A stretch of 64,000 nt of DNA, taken from assembly GCF_002803155.1 (NCBI RefSeq), contig NZ_NNBP01000001.1:310001-374000 (forward strand). Reading direction: 5' to 3'. Positions 43,750-52,600 of the stretch are shown one piece after another. The first letter of the stretch is position 1; each line of letters begins with the position of its first letter. This stretch comes from Streptomyces sp. CB02959 (GTDB lineage Bacteria; Actinomycetota; Actinomycetes; Streptomycetales; Streptomycetaceae). The position numbers were made by a program, and so were the translations under genes. A model generated the notes under the pieces. That model was not told the DNA's origin. It did no database searches and worked only from the letters and a program-made list of their open reading frames with translations.

Positions 43750-44388
43750 GTGGCTCAGTTTCGACTCCAGGGAAGCAAAGTGCTCGCCGTCGACCTGTCG
43801 GGTGACGCCGTCAAGGCGAAGAACGGCGCGATGGTCGCGTACGACGGCGAGGTGTCCTTCAAGAAGATGACCGGCGGCGGGGAGGGACTGCGCGGCATGG
43901 TCACCCGGCGGCTGACGGGTGAGCAGATGACCGTGATGGAGGTGAAGGGCCGGGGCACCTGCTACTTCGCCGACCGCGCCAGCGAGATCAACCTGGTCCG
44001 GCTGCAGGGCGAGAAGCTGTTCGTGGAGGCCAGCAACCTGCTGTGCACCGAGGCGGCGCTGCACACCGGCACGACGTTCACCGGGCTGCGCGGCGCCTCG
44101 CAGGGCAACGGCCTGTTCACCACCACCGTCGAGGGCCACGGGCAGGCCGCGCTCACCTCCGACGGCCCGGCCGTGGTGCTGCGGGTCACCAAGCAGTACC
44201 CCCTCCAGGTCGACCCGGGCGCGTACATCGCGCACACCGGCCAGTTGAAGCAGCACTTCCAGTCCGGAGTGAACTTCCGCACGTTCATCGGCGAGGGCTC
44301 CGGCGAGGCGTTCCAGATCCGTTTCGAGGGCGAGGGACTGGTCTACGTGCAGCCCAGCGAGCGCAACACCGTGGGCGGTGAGGTCTGA
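43750..44388 (+). CDS. AIM24-family protein (first of three)
   Basis: A 212-residue beta-rich protein of the AIM24/TIGR00266 family: early KVLAVDLSGDAVKAKNGAMV, glycine-rich GGGEGLRGMVTRRLTGEQ, and the C-terminal FRTFIGEGSGEAFQIRFEGE segment typical of the family. Bacterial members have no assigned biochemical role; the yeast relative is mitochondrial. GTG 43750 has no ribosome site and may start a leaderless mRNA. The stop overlaps the second AIM24 gene by one base. Confidence 0.85.
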   Translation: MAQFRLQGSKVLAVDLSGDAVKAKNGAMVAYDGEVSFKKMTGGGEGLRGMVTRRLTGEQMTVMEVKGRGTCYFADRASEINLVRLQGEKLFVEASNLLCTEAALHTGTTFTGLRGASQGNGLFTTTVEGHGQAALTSDGPAVVLRVTKQYPLQVDPGAYIAHTGQLKQHFQSGVNFRTFIGEGSGEAFQIRFEGEGLVYVQPSERNTVGGEV

Positions 44389-45071
44389 TGCCGTTCACCG
44401 CCCTCAACTCCCGCATGGTGGAAGCCACCATCGCCCCCGGGCAGCGGATGTTCAGCCAGCGCGGCGCGATGCTCGCCTACCGCGGCGAGGTCGCCTTCAC
44501 CCCGAACATCCAGGGCGGTCAGGGCGGCCTCGGCTCCATGATCGGCCGCCGGATCGCCGGCGAGGCGACCCCGTTGATGACCATCGAGGTCCCCCAAGGC
44601 CCTGACGGCCAGGGAGGTGCCCCCACCGCCACGGTCATGTTCGGTCACGGCGGCCATCACGTCCAGGTCGTCGATCTGACCGACGACACGCTCTACGTGG
44701 AGGCCGACCGCCTGCTGGCCTTCGACGGCTCGCTCGCCCAGGGCACGATGTTCATGGGCTCGCAGGGCGGCGTGATGGGCATGGTGCGCGGCCAGGTCAC
44801 CGGCCAGGGCCTGTTCACCACCACCCTCCAGGGCCACGGTTCGGCCGCGGTGATGGCCCACGGCGGCGTCTTCGCACTGCCGATCACCCCGCAGCGCCCG
44901 GTCCACGTCGACCCGCAGGCCTACGTCGCCCACCGCGGCGACGTCCGCAACCGCCTGTCGACCGCCATCGGCTGGCGCGAGATGATCGGCCGCGGCTCGG
45001 GAGAGGCGTTCCAGCTGGAGCTGTCCGGCCAGGGCACCGTCTACGTACAGGCGTCGGAGGAGAAGCTGTGA
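44388..45071 (+). CDS. AIM24-family protein (second of three)
   Basis: A 227-residue paralog of the preceding gene (MVEATIAPGQRMFSQRGAML, GGLGSMIGRRIAGEATPLM, WREMIGRGSGEAFQLELSGQ). A short Pro/Gly insert (PQGPDGQGG) splits the second beta region. ATG 44388 overlaps the upstream TGA, and its own stop overlaps the third gene (GTGA). All three products probably form a hetero-oligomer or act at one site; this is inference from coupling and shared fold. Confidence 0.85.
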   Translation: MPFTALNSRMVEATIAPGQRMFSQRGAMLAYRGEVAFTPNIQGGQGGLGSMIGRRIAGEATPLMTIEVPQGPDGQGGAPTATVMFGHGGHHVQVVDLTDDTLYVEADRLLAFDGSLAQGTMFMGSQGGVMGMVRGQVTGQGLFTTTLQGHGSAAVMAHGGVFALPITPQRPVHVDPQAYVAHRGDVRNRLSTAIGWREMIGRGSGEAFQLELSGQGTVYVQASEEKL

Positions 45072-45841
45072 ACGGTCCCGTAGTCCACGACGTCCACACC
45101 CTCCCCGTCGACGACAACGTCAACCCCTACGCCTTCAGCGTCGACCTCGACGGCCAGTGGTTCCTGCAGAAGGGGAAGATGATCGCCTACTACGGGCAGA
45201 TCGACTTCCACGGCATCGGGCACGGCCGCCTCGACCGCCTCATCGCCGGCAGTTTCCATTCGCCACTGCACGCCGCGGACTGGGTGGTCGCCGAGGGCCG
45301 CGGGAAGATGCTGCTGGCCGACCGGTCCTTCGACATCAATTCCTACGATCTGGATGAGGGCAACCTCACTATTCGCTCCGGCAACGTGCTCGCCTTTCAG
45401 CCATCTCTCTCGCTGAAGCAGTCGATCATCCCGGGCTTCCTCACCCTCATCGGCACGGGCAAGTTCGTGGCCGCCTCCAACGGCCCCGTGGTCTTCGTCG
45501 AACCCCCGATCCGGGTGGACCCGCAGGCCCTCGTCGGCTGGGCCGACTGCCCCTCCCCCTGCCACCACTACGACCACCAGTACCTGCGGGGATTCCTGGG
45601 CGGTCTGCGCGCCCACACCGGTATCGGCGGGGCCTCCGGCGAGGAGCACCAGTTCGAGTTCACCGGCGCCGGCACGGTCCTGTTGCAGTCCTCGGAGCAG
45701 TTGATGCCGCAGCAGCCGACGGGCGCGCTGCCTGCGGAGGAGGGTGTCCCGGGCGGCGGTGTCCCGGCGCAGGAAAGTGGCTCACAAGTGCCGCAGCTGC
45801 CCGGCGGCCTAGGGGGGCTCCAGCGCCGCTTCGGGCTGTGA
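45068..45841 (+). CDS. AIM24-family protein (third of three, divergent)
   Basis: A 257-residue member with family features (FLQKGKMIAYYGQIDFHGIG, GASGEEHQFEFTGAGTVLLQ) but more divergent than the first two. It carries a Cys-Pro-Ser-Pro-Cys-His-His cluster near residue 160 absent from the others, and a Gln/Pro/Gly-rich C-terminal tail (about 215-257). GTG 45068 overlaps the previous stop. Codon use around 45340-45420 is slightly less GC-rich than the neighbours. Confidence 0.85.
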   Translation: MNGPVVHDVHTLPVDDNVNPYAFSVDLDGQWFLQKGKMIAYYGQIDFHGIGHGRLDRLIAGSFHSPLHAADWVVAEGRGKMLLADRSFDINSYDLDEGNLTIRSGNVLAFQPSLSLKQSIIPGFLTLIGTGKFVAASNGPVVFVEPPIRVDPQALVGWADCPSPCHHYDHQYLRGFLGGLRAHTGIGGASGEEHQFEFTGAGTVLLQSSEQLMPQQPTGALPAEEGVPGGGVPAQESGSQVPQLPGGLGGLQRRFGL

Positions 45842-45952
45842 ACGGTAGTCTGCGGACGGTGACATCGAACGTCTGATCAACCGCGGATCCCGGCCGACCG
45901 AACTCCGCAAATGTCACACGCCATGACTAATTCATTATTCAACTTTCACGGG

Positions 45953-45958
45953 TAGAAT
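45953..45958 (+). promoter_or_regulatory. -10 box of the MarR gene, 7 nt from its start
   Basis: TAGAAT is a near-perfect -10 element, and initiation 7 nt downstream would fall on the ATG at 45965. The preceding 45924-45945 is unusually A+T-rich for this genome and is the likely promoter/operator area; no single palindrome stands out. Confidence 0.6.
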
Positions 45959-45964
45959 TCATCC

Positions 45965-46441
45965 ATGACGACCGACAGTGACACTCCCTGGCTGACCAAC
46001 CAGGAGCAGCGTGCCTGGCGCACCCACCTGGACGTCAGCAGACTGCTGATGCACCAACTGGAGCGCGATCTCCAGCCGTTCGGCCTGACCAACAACGACT
46101 ACGAGATCCTGGTCAACCTCTCCGAGGCCGACGACCACCGGCTGCGGATGAGCGACCTGGCCGCCAGCACGCTGCAGTCGAAGAGCCGCCTCTCGCACCA
46201 GATCACGCGCATGGAGAACGCGGGCCTGGTCCGCCGCGAAAGCTGCGAGTCGGACCGCCGCGGCCTCTACGCCGTCCTCACCGAAGAGGGCTGGGAAACG
46301 ATGCGCCGGGTCGCCCCGCACCACGTCGCCTCGGTGCGCCGGCACTTCATCGACCTCTTCGCCCCCGAGTCCCTGGAATCCCTCCACGCCTCCCTCGCCC
46401 CGGTCGCGGAACACCTGCGCGAACACCGCGGCAACCCCTGA
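45965..46441 (+). CDS. MarR-family transcriptional regulator
   Basis: A 158-residue winged-helix regulator (LDVSRLLMHQLERDLQPFGL, NDYEILVNLSEADDHRLRMS, TLQSKSRLSHQITRMENAGL, VRRESCESDRRGLYAVLTEE). The mRNA appears leaderless because a TAGAAT box ends 7 nt before ATG. It follows the AIM24 operon by 123 nt on the same strand and may regulate it or itself. A Cys in the wing region (ESCESD) could be a redox or ligand sensor, but this is speculative. Confidence 0.9.
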   Translation: MTTDSDTPWLTNQEQRAWRTHLDVSRLLMHQLERDLQPFGLTNNDYEILVNLSEADDHRLRMSDLAASTLQSKSRLSHQITRMENAGLVRRESCESDRRGLYAVLTEEGWETMRRVAPHHVASVRRHFIDLFAPESLESLHASLAPVAEHLREHRGNP

Positions 46442-46551
46442 CGCGACTCCTGGCACACCCCGCGATCACACTCCGTGACGAAGCGGGAACTCCTCACGCT
46501 CCGTAATCGTTGCCGGAGTAAGAGGAGGCGGGCGGCACGCAGGGCGCACCC

Positions 46552-46623
46552 CCCGCTCGACGCCCGCCCCCCGCTCGACGACTGTCCCCCGTCCGACGCC
46601 TACCGCCCGCTCGACGCCTATCC
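46552..46623. repeat. Four 18-bp tandem repeats downstream of meaB
   Basis: Units starting CCCGCTCGACG (or CCCGTCCGACG) begin at 46552, 46570, 46588 and 46606; a fifth, partial copy (CCCGTTCGTC) at 46624 lies in the last codons of meaB. On the minus strand two of the units carry a TAG like the meaB stop. The plus-strand hexapeptide repeat (PLDAxP) that it could encode is not believed to be translated. Confidence 0.8.
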
Positions 46624-47577
46624 CCCGTTCGTCAGCCCCTCCACCAGTTCGTCCGCGGCGCGGTAGGGGTCCGTCTCGCCGGCGACGATGCGCTCGGCCA
46701 GCGCGTCCAGGTGGCGGTCGCCGGACAGGTCGCCGATCCGCGAGCGCAGGGCCGTGACGGCGATGGTCTCGACCTCGCGGGCGGCCCGGGCCAGCCGGCG
46801 CCGCGCCAGCACGCCGTGCTCCTCCATCCAGGCCCGGTGCTTCTCCAGCGCCTCGACGACCTCGTCGACGCCCTCGCCGCGCGCCGCGACGGTCTTGACG
46901 ATCGGGGGGCGCCAGTCGCCGGGCGCCCGGGCCTCCCCCAGGCCCAGCATGTGGTTCAGCTCGCGGGCGGTGGCGTCGGCGCCGTCCCGGTCGGCCTTGT
47001 TGACGACGTAGACGTCGCCGATCTCCAGGATTCCGGCCTTGGCGGCCTGGATGCCGTCGCCCATCCCGGGGGCCAGCAGCACCACGCTGGTGTCGGCCTG
47101 GGAGGCGATCTCGACCTCGGACTGGCCGACGCCGACGGTCTCGACGAGGATCACGTCGCAGCCCGCGGCGTCCAGCACCCGGATCGCCTGCGGGGCGGCC
47201 CAGGCGAGGCCGCCCAGATGGCCGCGGGTGGCCATCGAGCGGATGTAGACGCCGGGGTCGGAGGCGTGGTCGCTCATCCGGACCCGGTCGCCGAGCAGCG
47301 CGCCGCCGGAGAACGGCGAGGACGGGTCGACGGCGAGCACGCCGACCCGTTTGCCGGCCTTGCGGTACGCGGTGACCAGCGCGGACGTCGTGGTGGACTT
47401 GCCGACGCCGGGCGACCCGGTCAGCCCGACCACATACGCGCCGCCGGTGAGCGGCGCCAGCGTCGCCATCACCTCGCGCAGCTCCGGCGCCGCTCCCTCG
47501 ACGAGGGAGATCAGCCGGGCCACCGCCCTCGGGCGGCCCTGCCGGGCCTGTTCCACCAGTTGGGGGACGTCCACCAT
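46618..47577 (-). CDS. meaB: MeaB, G-protein chaperone of B12-dependent acyl-CoA mutases
   Basis: A 319-residue G3E-type P-loop GTPase (often named ArgK). Motifs: Walker A GLTGSPGVGKST (about 50-61), VDPSSPFSGGALLGDRVRM, switch VETVGVGQSEVE, and NKAD for guanine recognition. MeaB guards methylmalonyl-CoA and isobutyryl-CoA mutases, gating cofactor loading and preventing inactivation. ATG 47577 follows AAGGAG. It lies 114 nt after the thiolase gene on the same strand, and the epimerase gene is nearby, so the cluster serves the same acyl-CoA route as icmA 8 kb away. Its C-terminal end runs into an 18-bp repeat array. Confidence 0.95.
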   Translation of the reverse strand: MVDVPQLVEQARQGRPRAVARLISLVEGAAPELREVMATLAPLTGGAYVVGLTGSPGVGKSTTTSALVTAYRKAGKRVGVLAVDPSSPFSGGALLGDRVRMSDHASDPGVYIRSMATRGHLGGLAWAAPQAIRVLDAAGCDVILVETVGVGQSEVEIASQADTSVVLLAPGMGDGIQAAKAGILEIGDVYVVNKADRDGADATARELNHMLGLGEARAPGDWRPPIVKTVAARGEGVDEVVEALEKHRAWMEEHGVLARRRLARAAREVETIAVTALRSRIGDLSGDRHLDALAERIVAGETDPYRAADELVEGLTNGG

Positions 47578-47691
47578 CGCGCTCGGCTCCTTCGGCCTCG
47601 ACTCACTGGCTGGTACGCGCTGCTCCCGCGCCGCGTGCCGGCACCGGTTCGGTGCGCGGTCCCGGCACGCGCGCGGTGCCGCGCGGGCCCG

Positions 47692-48894
47692 TTACTTGCC
47701 CGGTACCCGGATGATCAGCGCATCGCCCTGACCGCCGCCGCCGCACAGCGCGGCCGCGCCGGTGCCGCCGCCGCGCCGCCGCAGCTCCAGCGCGAGGTGC
47801 AGCACGATACGGGCGCCGGACATGCCGATCGGGTGGCCCAGGGCGATGGCGCCGCCGTTGACATTCACCTTTTCCGGGGAAACCCCGAGGTCCTTCATGG
47901 ACTGCACGGCGACCGCCGCGAACGCCTCGTTGATCTCGATCAGGTCAAGATCCTCGACGCTGAGGCCGTCCTTGGCGAGCGCGTGGTTGATGGCGTTGGA
48001 CGGCTGCGACTGGAGGGAGTTGTCGGGGCCGGCGACGTTGCCGTGCGCGCCGATCTCGGCGATCCACTCCAGGCCCAGTTCCTCGGCCTTGGCCTTGCTC
48101 ATGACGACCACGGCGGCGGCGCCGTCGGAGATCTGGGAGGCGCTGCCGGCGGTGATGGTGCCGTCCTTGGCGAAGGCCGGGCGGAGCTTGCCGAGGGTCT
48201 CCGTGGTGGTCTCGCCGCGGATGCCCTCGTCCTTGCTGAAGATCACCGGCTCACCCTTGCGCTGCGGGATCTCCACCGGGGTGATCTCGGCCTCGAACAG
48301 GCCGTTCTTCTGGGCGGCGGCGGCCCGCTGGTGGGAGAGCGCGGCGACCTCGTCCTGTTCGGCCCGACGGAGGCCCAGGCGGGTGTTGTGCTTCTCGGTC
48401 GACTCGCCCATCGCGATGTTCTCGAAGGCGTCGGTGAGGCCGTCGTGGGCCATCGCGTCGAGCATCTCCACCGCGCCGTACTTGAAGCCTTCCCGGGACT
48501 TCGGCAGCAGGTGCGGGGCGTTGGTCATGGACTCCTGGCCGCCGGCCACGATGACGTCGAACTCGCCGGCGCGGATGAGCTGGTCGGCCAGCGCGATGGC
48601 GTCCAGGCCGGAGAGGCAGACCTTGTTGACGGTGAGCGCGGGGACGTTCATCGGGATGCCGGCCTTGACCGCGGCCTGGCGCGCCGGGAGCTGCCCTGCC
48701 CCGGCCTGGAGCACCTGGCCCATGATCACGTACTGCACCTGGTCGCCGCCGATACCCGCGCGGTCCAGCGCCGCCTTGATGGCCACTCCGCCCAGGTCGG
48801 CGCCGGAGAAGCTGCGCAGCGAGCCGAGGAGGCGACCCATGGGGGTGCGCGCTCCGGCGACGATGACGGAGGTGGTGCCGTTCGTTGCAGACAT
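47692..48894 (-). CDS. Acetyl-CoA acetyltransferase (thiolase)
   Basis: A 400-residue thiolase condensing or cleaving acyl-CoAs. Active-site residues are visible: nucleophilic Cys in [13 protein letters not shown] (about residue 92), His in [17 protein letters not shown] and the second Cys in [10 protein letters not shown]. The length and motifs fit the biosynthetic acetoacetyl-CoA thiolase type. ATG 48894 follows AAGGAAGG. It precedes meaB and is divergent from the epimerase gene, linking acetyl-CoA, butyryl-CoA and methylmalonyl-CoA pools. Confidence 0.95.
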   Translation of the reverse strand: MSATNGTTSVIVAGARTPMGRLLGSLRSFSGADLGGVAIKAALDRAGIGGDQVQYVIMGQVLQAGAGQLPARQAAVKAGIPMNVPALTVNKVCLSGLDAIALADQLIRAGEFDVIVAGGQESMTNAPHLLPKSREGFKYGAVEMLDAMAHDGLTDAFENIAMGESTEKHNTRLGLRRAEQDEVAALSHQRAAAAQKNGLFEAEITPVEIPQRKGEPVIFSKDEGIRGETTTETLGKLRPAFAKDGTITAGSASQISDGAAAVVVMSKAKAEELGLEWIAEIGAHGNVAGPDNSLQSQPSNAINHALAKDGLSVEDLDLIEINEAFAAVAVQSMKDLGVSPEKVNVNGGAIALGHPIGMSGARIVLHLALELRRRGGGTGAAALCGGGGQGDALIIRVPGK

Positions 48895-49031
48895 ACGATG
48901 CGGCCTTCCTTTGCCGGGAAGTTAACGAGGGTTCCCGTCAATGTACTGAGGGGTAGTCGCCGGGTCACCGGCAAGCGGGTGTGATCGCGCGCACGTTGCG
49001 TAACCAGCCGTGCGAGCGGTGCACTGGAGCC

Positions 49032-49472
49032 ATGCTGACGCGAATCGACCACATCGGGATCGCCTGTTTCGACCTCGACAAGACCGTCGACTTCTACCGT
49101 GCCACGTATGGCTTCGAGGTGTTCCACACCGAGGTCAACGAGGAGCAGGGGGTCCGCGAGGCCATGTTGAAAATCAACGAGACCTCGGACGGCGGTGCCT
49201 CGTACCTGCAGTTGCTGGAGTCGATCCGGGAGGACTCCGCGGTGGGCAAGTGGCTGGCCAAGAACGGCGAGGGGGTGCACCACATCGCGTTCGGTACGGC
49301 GGACGTCGACGGGGACGCCGAGGCCGTTCGGGGCAAGGGTGTCCGGGTGCTGTACGACGAGCCGCGGCGGGGTTCGATGGGGTCGCGGATCACCTTCCTG
49401 CACCCCAAGGATTGCCACGGTGTGCTGACCGAACTCGTCACCACCGCGCCTCCGGACGCGACTGACCACTGA
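49032..49472 (+). CDS. mce: Methylmalonyl-CoA epimerase
   Basis: A 146-residue glyoxalase-fold protein converting (2S)- to (2R)-methylmalonyl-CoA. It contains MLTRIDHIGIACFDLDKTVD (metal His), the YLQLLES segment and the GEGVHHIAFG motif with a second metal His, and ends FLHPKDCHGVLTELV (metal Glu). ATG 49032 gives the standard family length; an upstream in-frame GTG would add 17 residues. The stop codon at 49470-49472 overlaps the predicted -35 box of the scy promoter. Confidence 0.94.
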   Translation: MLTRIDHIGIACFDLDKTVDFYRATYGFEVFHTEVNEEQGVREAMLKINETSDGGASYLQLLESIREDSAVGKWLAKNGEGVHHIAFGTADVDGDAEAVRGKGVRVLYDEPRRGSMGSRITFLHPKDCHGVLTELVTTAPPDATDH

Positions 49473-49498
49473 CCTTCCCCTTCCCCGGCCGGTAGAGT
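49469..49498 (+). promoter_or_regulatory. Predicted scy promoter overlapping the mce stop codon
   Basis: CTGACC (49469-49474) and TAGAGT (49493-49498) are 18 nt apart and fit the principal-sigma consensus. The -35 includes the TGA of mce. A 9-bp inverted repeat (49483-49491 with 49506-49514) flanks the -10. Initiation near 49505 would give scy a leader of about 177 nt. Confidence 0.6.
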
Positions 49499-49681
49499 GC
49501 AGCTTCGGCCGGGGTGCGGGAATGGGGCTCGGTCCATACTCTGCCGATGATCTGACACCATTTCTTCGGAAGGGTCAGCTCCGAGGGACGCGGGTTCCGG
49601 TACGCCGTGACGGGTACGGGATGCGTGTCGCAGGGCCGGAGCCGGCCGCCGCCATGACCAGGGGACGGATGGGACCGCGCA

Positions 49682-52600
49682 GTGCGGGGCAACGAGCGCC
49701 AGGAGCGTCAGTGGGCTGAGGCCGACCACCTCTCGCAGTTCGAAGCCGAGATGGAGCGGCTGAAGAGCGAGCGGGACAAGGCCGTCCAGCACGCCGACGA
49801 CCTCGGCTACCAGGTCGAGGTGTTGCGTGCCAAGCTCCACGAGGCGCGACGCAACCTCGCGTCCCGGCCTGCCTACGACAACCTCAGCCATCAGGCCGAA
49901 CAGCTGTTGCGCAACGCGCAGATCCAGGCGGATCAGCTGCGTTCGGACGCCGAGCGCGAGGTGCGTGAGGCGCGGGCGCAGACCCAGCGGTTGCTGCAGG
50001 AGGCCGCGGAGCGGCAGGCCCGTATGGAGGCCGAGCTGCATGCCGAGGCGGTGGGTCGCCGGCAGCGGTTGGACGAGGAGCTGAACGAGCGTCGTCAGAC
50101 GGTCGAGTCGCACGTCAACGAGAACGTGGCGTGGGCCGAGCAGCTGAGGGCCCGTACGGAGGCCCAGGCCCGTCGTCTGATGGAGGAGACCCGGGCGGAG
50201 TCCGACCAGGCGTTGTCGGCGGCGCGGGCCGAGGCGCAGCGGTTGGCCGATCGGGCGCGGGAGCGTCTGGGTACGGCTGCCGAGGAGGCGCGGGCCGAGG
50301 CGGAATCCATCCTGCGGCGGGCGCGTACGGATGCCGAGCGGTTGCTCAACGCGGCGTCCGGGCAGGCCCAGGAGGCCACGGACCAGGCCGAGCAGCTGCG
50401 GTCGGCGGCGGGTGCGGAGTCGGAGGAGGCGCGCCGTCAGGCGGCCGAGTTGACGCGTACCGCCGAGGCCCGGGTGCAGGAGGCGGATGCGGCGCTGCGG
50501 GAGGCACGGGCCGAGGCGGAGAAGCTGGTCGAGGAGGCTCAGCAGTCCGCCGGGAAGCGGTTGTCGGCGGCGGAGTCGGAGAACGAGCAGCGCACCCGTA
50601 CGGCCAAGGCGGAGATCGCGCGGCTGGTCGCCGAGGCGACCAAGGAGGCCGAGGCGCTGACGGCGGAGGCCGAGCAGCTGCGGGCGGACGCCCGGGCGGA
50701 GGCGGACCGGTTGCTGGCCGAGGCGCAGGAGGCGGCGCGGTCGAAGGCGGCGGAGGACTCCGCGGCGCAGTTGGCGAAGGCGGCGCGGGCCGCCGAGGAG
50801 ATGGTGACCAAGGCGTCGGAGGATGCCAAGGCCACCACGAAGGCTGCCGCGGAGGAGGCCGAACGGCTGCGCCGGGAGGCCGAGGCGGAGGCGGATCGGC
50901 TGCGCGAGGAGGCGCACGACACCGCCGAGCAGCTGAAGGGTGCGGCGAAGAACGACACCAAGGAGTACCGCGCCAAGACCGCCGAACTCCAGGAGGAGGC
51001 GCGGCGGCTGCGCGGTGAGGCGGAGCAGCTGCGGGCGGATGCGGTCGCGGAGGGCGAGCGGATCCGTGGTGAGGCGCGCCGGGAGGCCGTCCAGCAGATC
51101 GAGGAGGCGGCCGGGACCGCCGAGGAGCTGCTGTCGAAGGCCAAGTCGGATGCGGAGGAGACCCGTTCGGGCGCGGTCGCGGAGAGCGAGCGGGTCCGGA
51201 CGGAGGCGATCGAGCGGGCGGCGGCGCTGCGGCGGCAGGCCGAGGAGGCGCTGGAGCGGTCCCGTGACGAGGCCGAGCAGCTGCTGTTGGAGGGCACGCA
51301 GGCCGCCGAGGAGCTGACGGGCGAGGCGGAGAAGAGCGCCGCGAAGCTGCGTGCGGAGGCCGAGGAGGCCGCGCAGGAGCGGCGGGCCGAGGCGCAGGCG
51401 GAGTTGGACCGGCTGCGCGGTGAGGCCGAGGAGAAGCTGGCGGCGGCCGAGGAGTCGTTGCGGGAGGCGCGTTCCGAGGCCGAGCGGCTGCGGCGGGAGA
51501 CGCAGGAGGAGGCGGCCCGGCTCAAGGCGGAGGCCGCGGAGCGGCGGCGGTCGCTGCAGCAGCAGGCCGAGGAGGAGGCCGAGCGGCTGCGGTCGGAGGC
51601 GTCCGACGACGCGTCGGCGGCGCGGTCGGAGGCCGAGGCGGCGGCGGCGCGGCTGCGCAGTGAGGCGGCGGCGGAGGCCGAGCGGCTGAAGTCGGAGGCG
51701 CAGGAGACCGCGGACCGGGTGCGTGCGGAGGCGGCGGCGGCCGCGGAGCGTACGGGCACGGAGGCCGCGGAGGCGCTCGCCGAGGCGCAGGAGGAGGCCG
51801 GGCGGCGGCGCCGGGAGGCCGAGCAGCTGCTGGGTGAGGCGCGCGAGGAGGCTCATCAGGAGCGGACCGCGGCCCGGGAGCAGAGCGAGGAGTTGCTGGC
51901 GTCGGCCCGTACGCGGGTCGGTGAGGCGCAGGCGGAGGCCGAGCGGCTGGTCGAGGAGGCGGACCGGCGGGCGGCCGAGTTGGTGGCGACGGCCGAGCAG
52001 ACCGCGCAGCAGGTGCGGGACGCGGTGGCGGGGCTGCACGAGCAGGCAGGCGAGGAGATCGCCGGGCTGCGTTCGGCGGCGGAGCACGCTGCGGAGCGGG
52101 CGAAGTCGGAGGCGCAGGAGGAGGCGGACCGGGTCCGCTCGGATGCCTACGCGGAGCGTGAGCGCGCGTCGGAGGACGCGGCGCGGGTGCGGCGGGAGGC
52201 CCAGGAGGCGACGGACGCCGCCAAGTCGCTTGCCGAGCGGACGGTTGCGGAGGCGATCGACGAGGGCGAGCGGCTGCGGTCGGAGGCGGCCGGGGTGCTC
52301 GACGCGGCGCGTCGGGACGCCGATGCGGCGCGGTCGGAGGCGGCGGAGCAGGCCGACCGGCTGGTTTCCGAGGCGACCGCCGAGGCCGAGGAGGCGGTCG
52401 CGGAGGCGTCCGCGGAGGCCGAGGGGTTGCGGGCCGAGGCGGCGGAGGTCCTGGACGCGGCGCGTCGGGACGCCGATGCCGCGCGGTCGGAGGCGGCGGA
52501 GCAGGCCGACCGGCTGGTTTCCGAGGCCACCGCCGAGGCGGAGAAGGTGGTCGCCGAGGCGACGGCGAAGGCCGGGAAGTCGGTTGCGGACGCCACGGCG

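Noticed and set aside
46552..46623. CRISPR-like array
   Set aside because: The 18-bp units are contiguous with no spacers, and no cas genes are present.
46475..46666. Short plus-strand frame with a PLDAxP hexapeptide repeat
   Set aside because: It arises from the 18-bp DNA repeat after meaB, has no ribosome site and overlaps meaB coding sequence.
46618..47577. Annotation as LAO/AO transport kinase ArgK
   Set aside because: The protein is a MeaB-type GTPase near acyl-CoA genes; no amino-acid transport genes are nearby.
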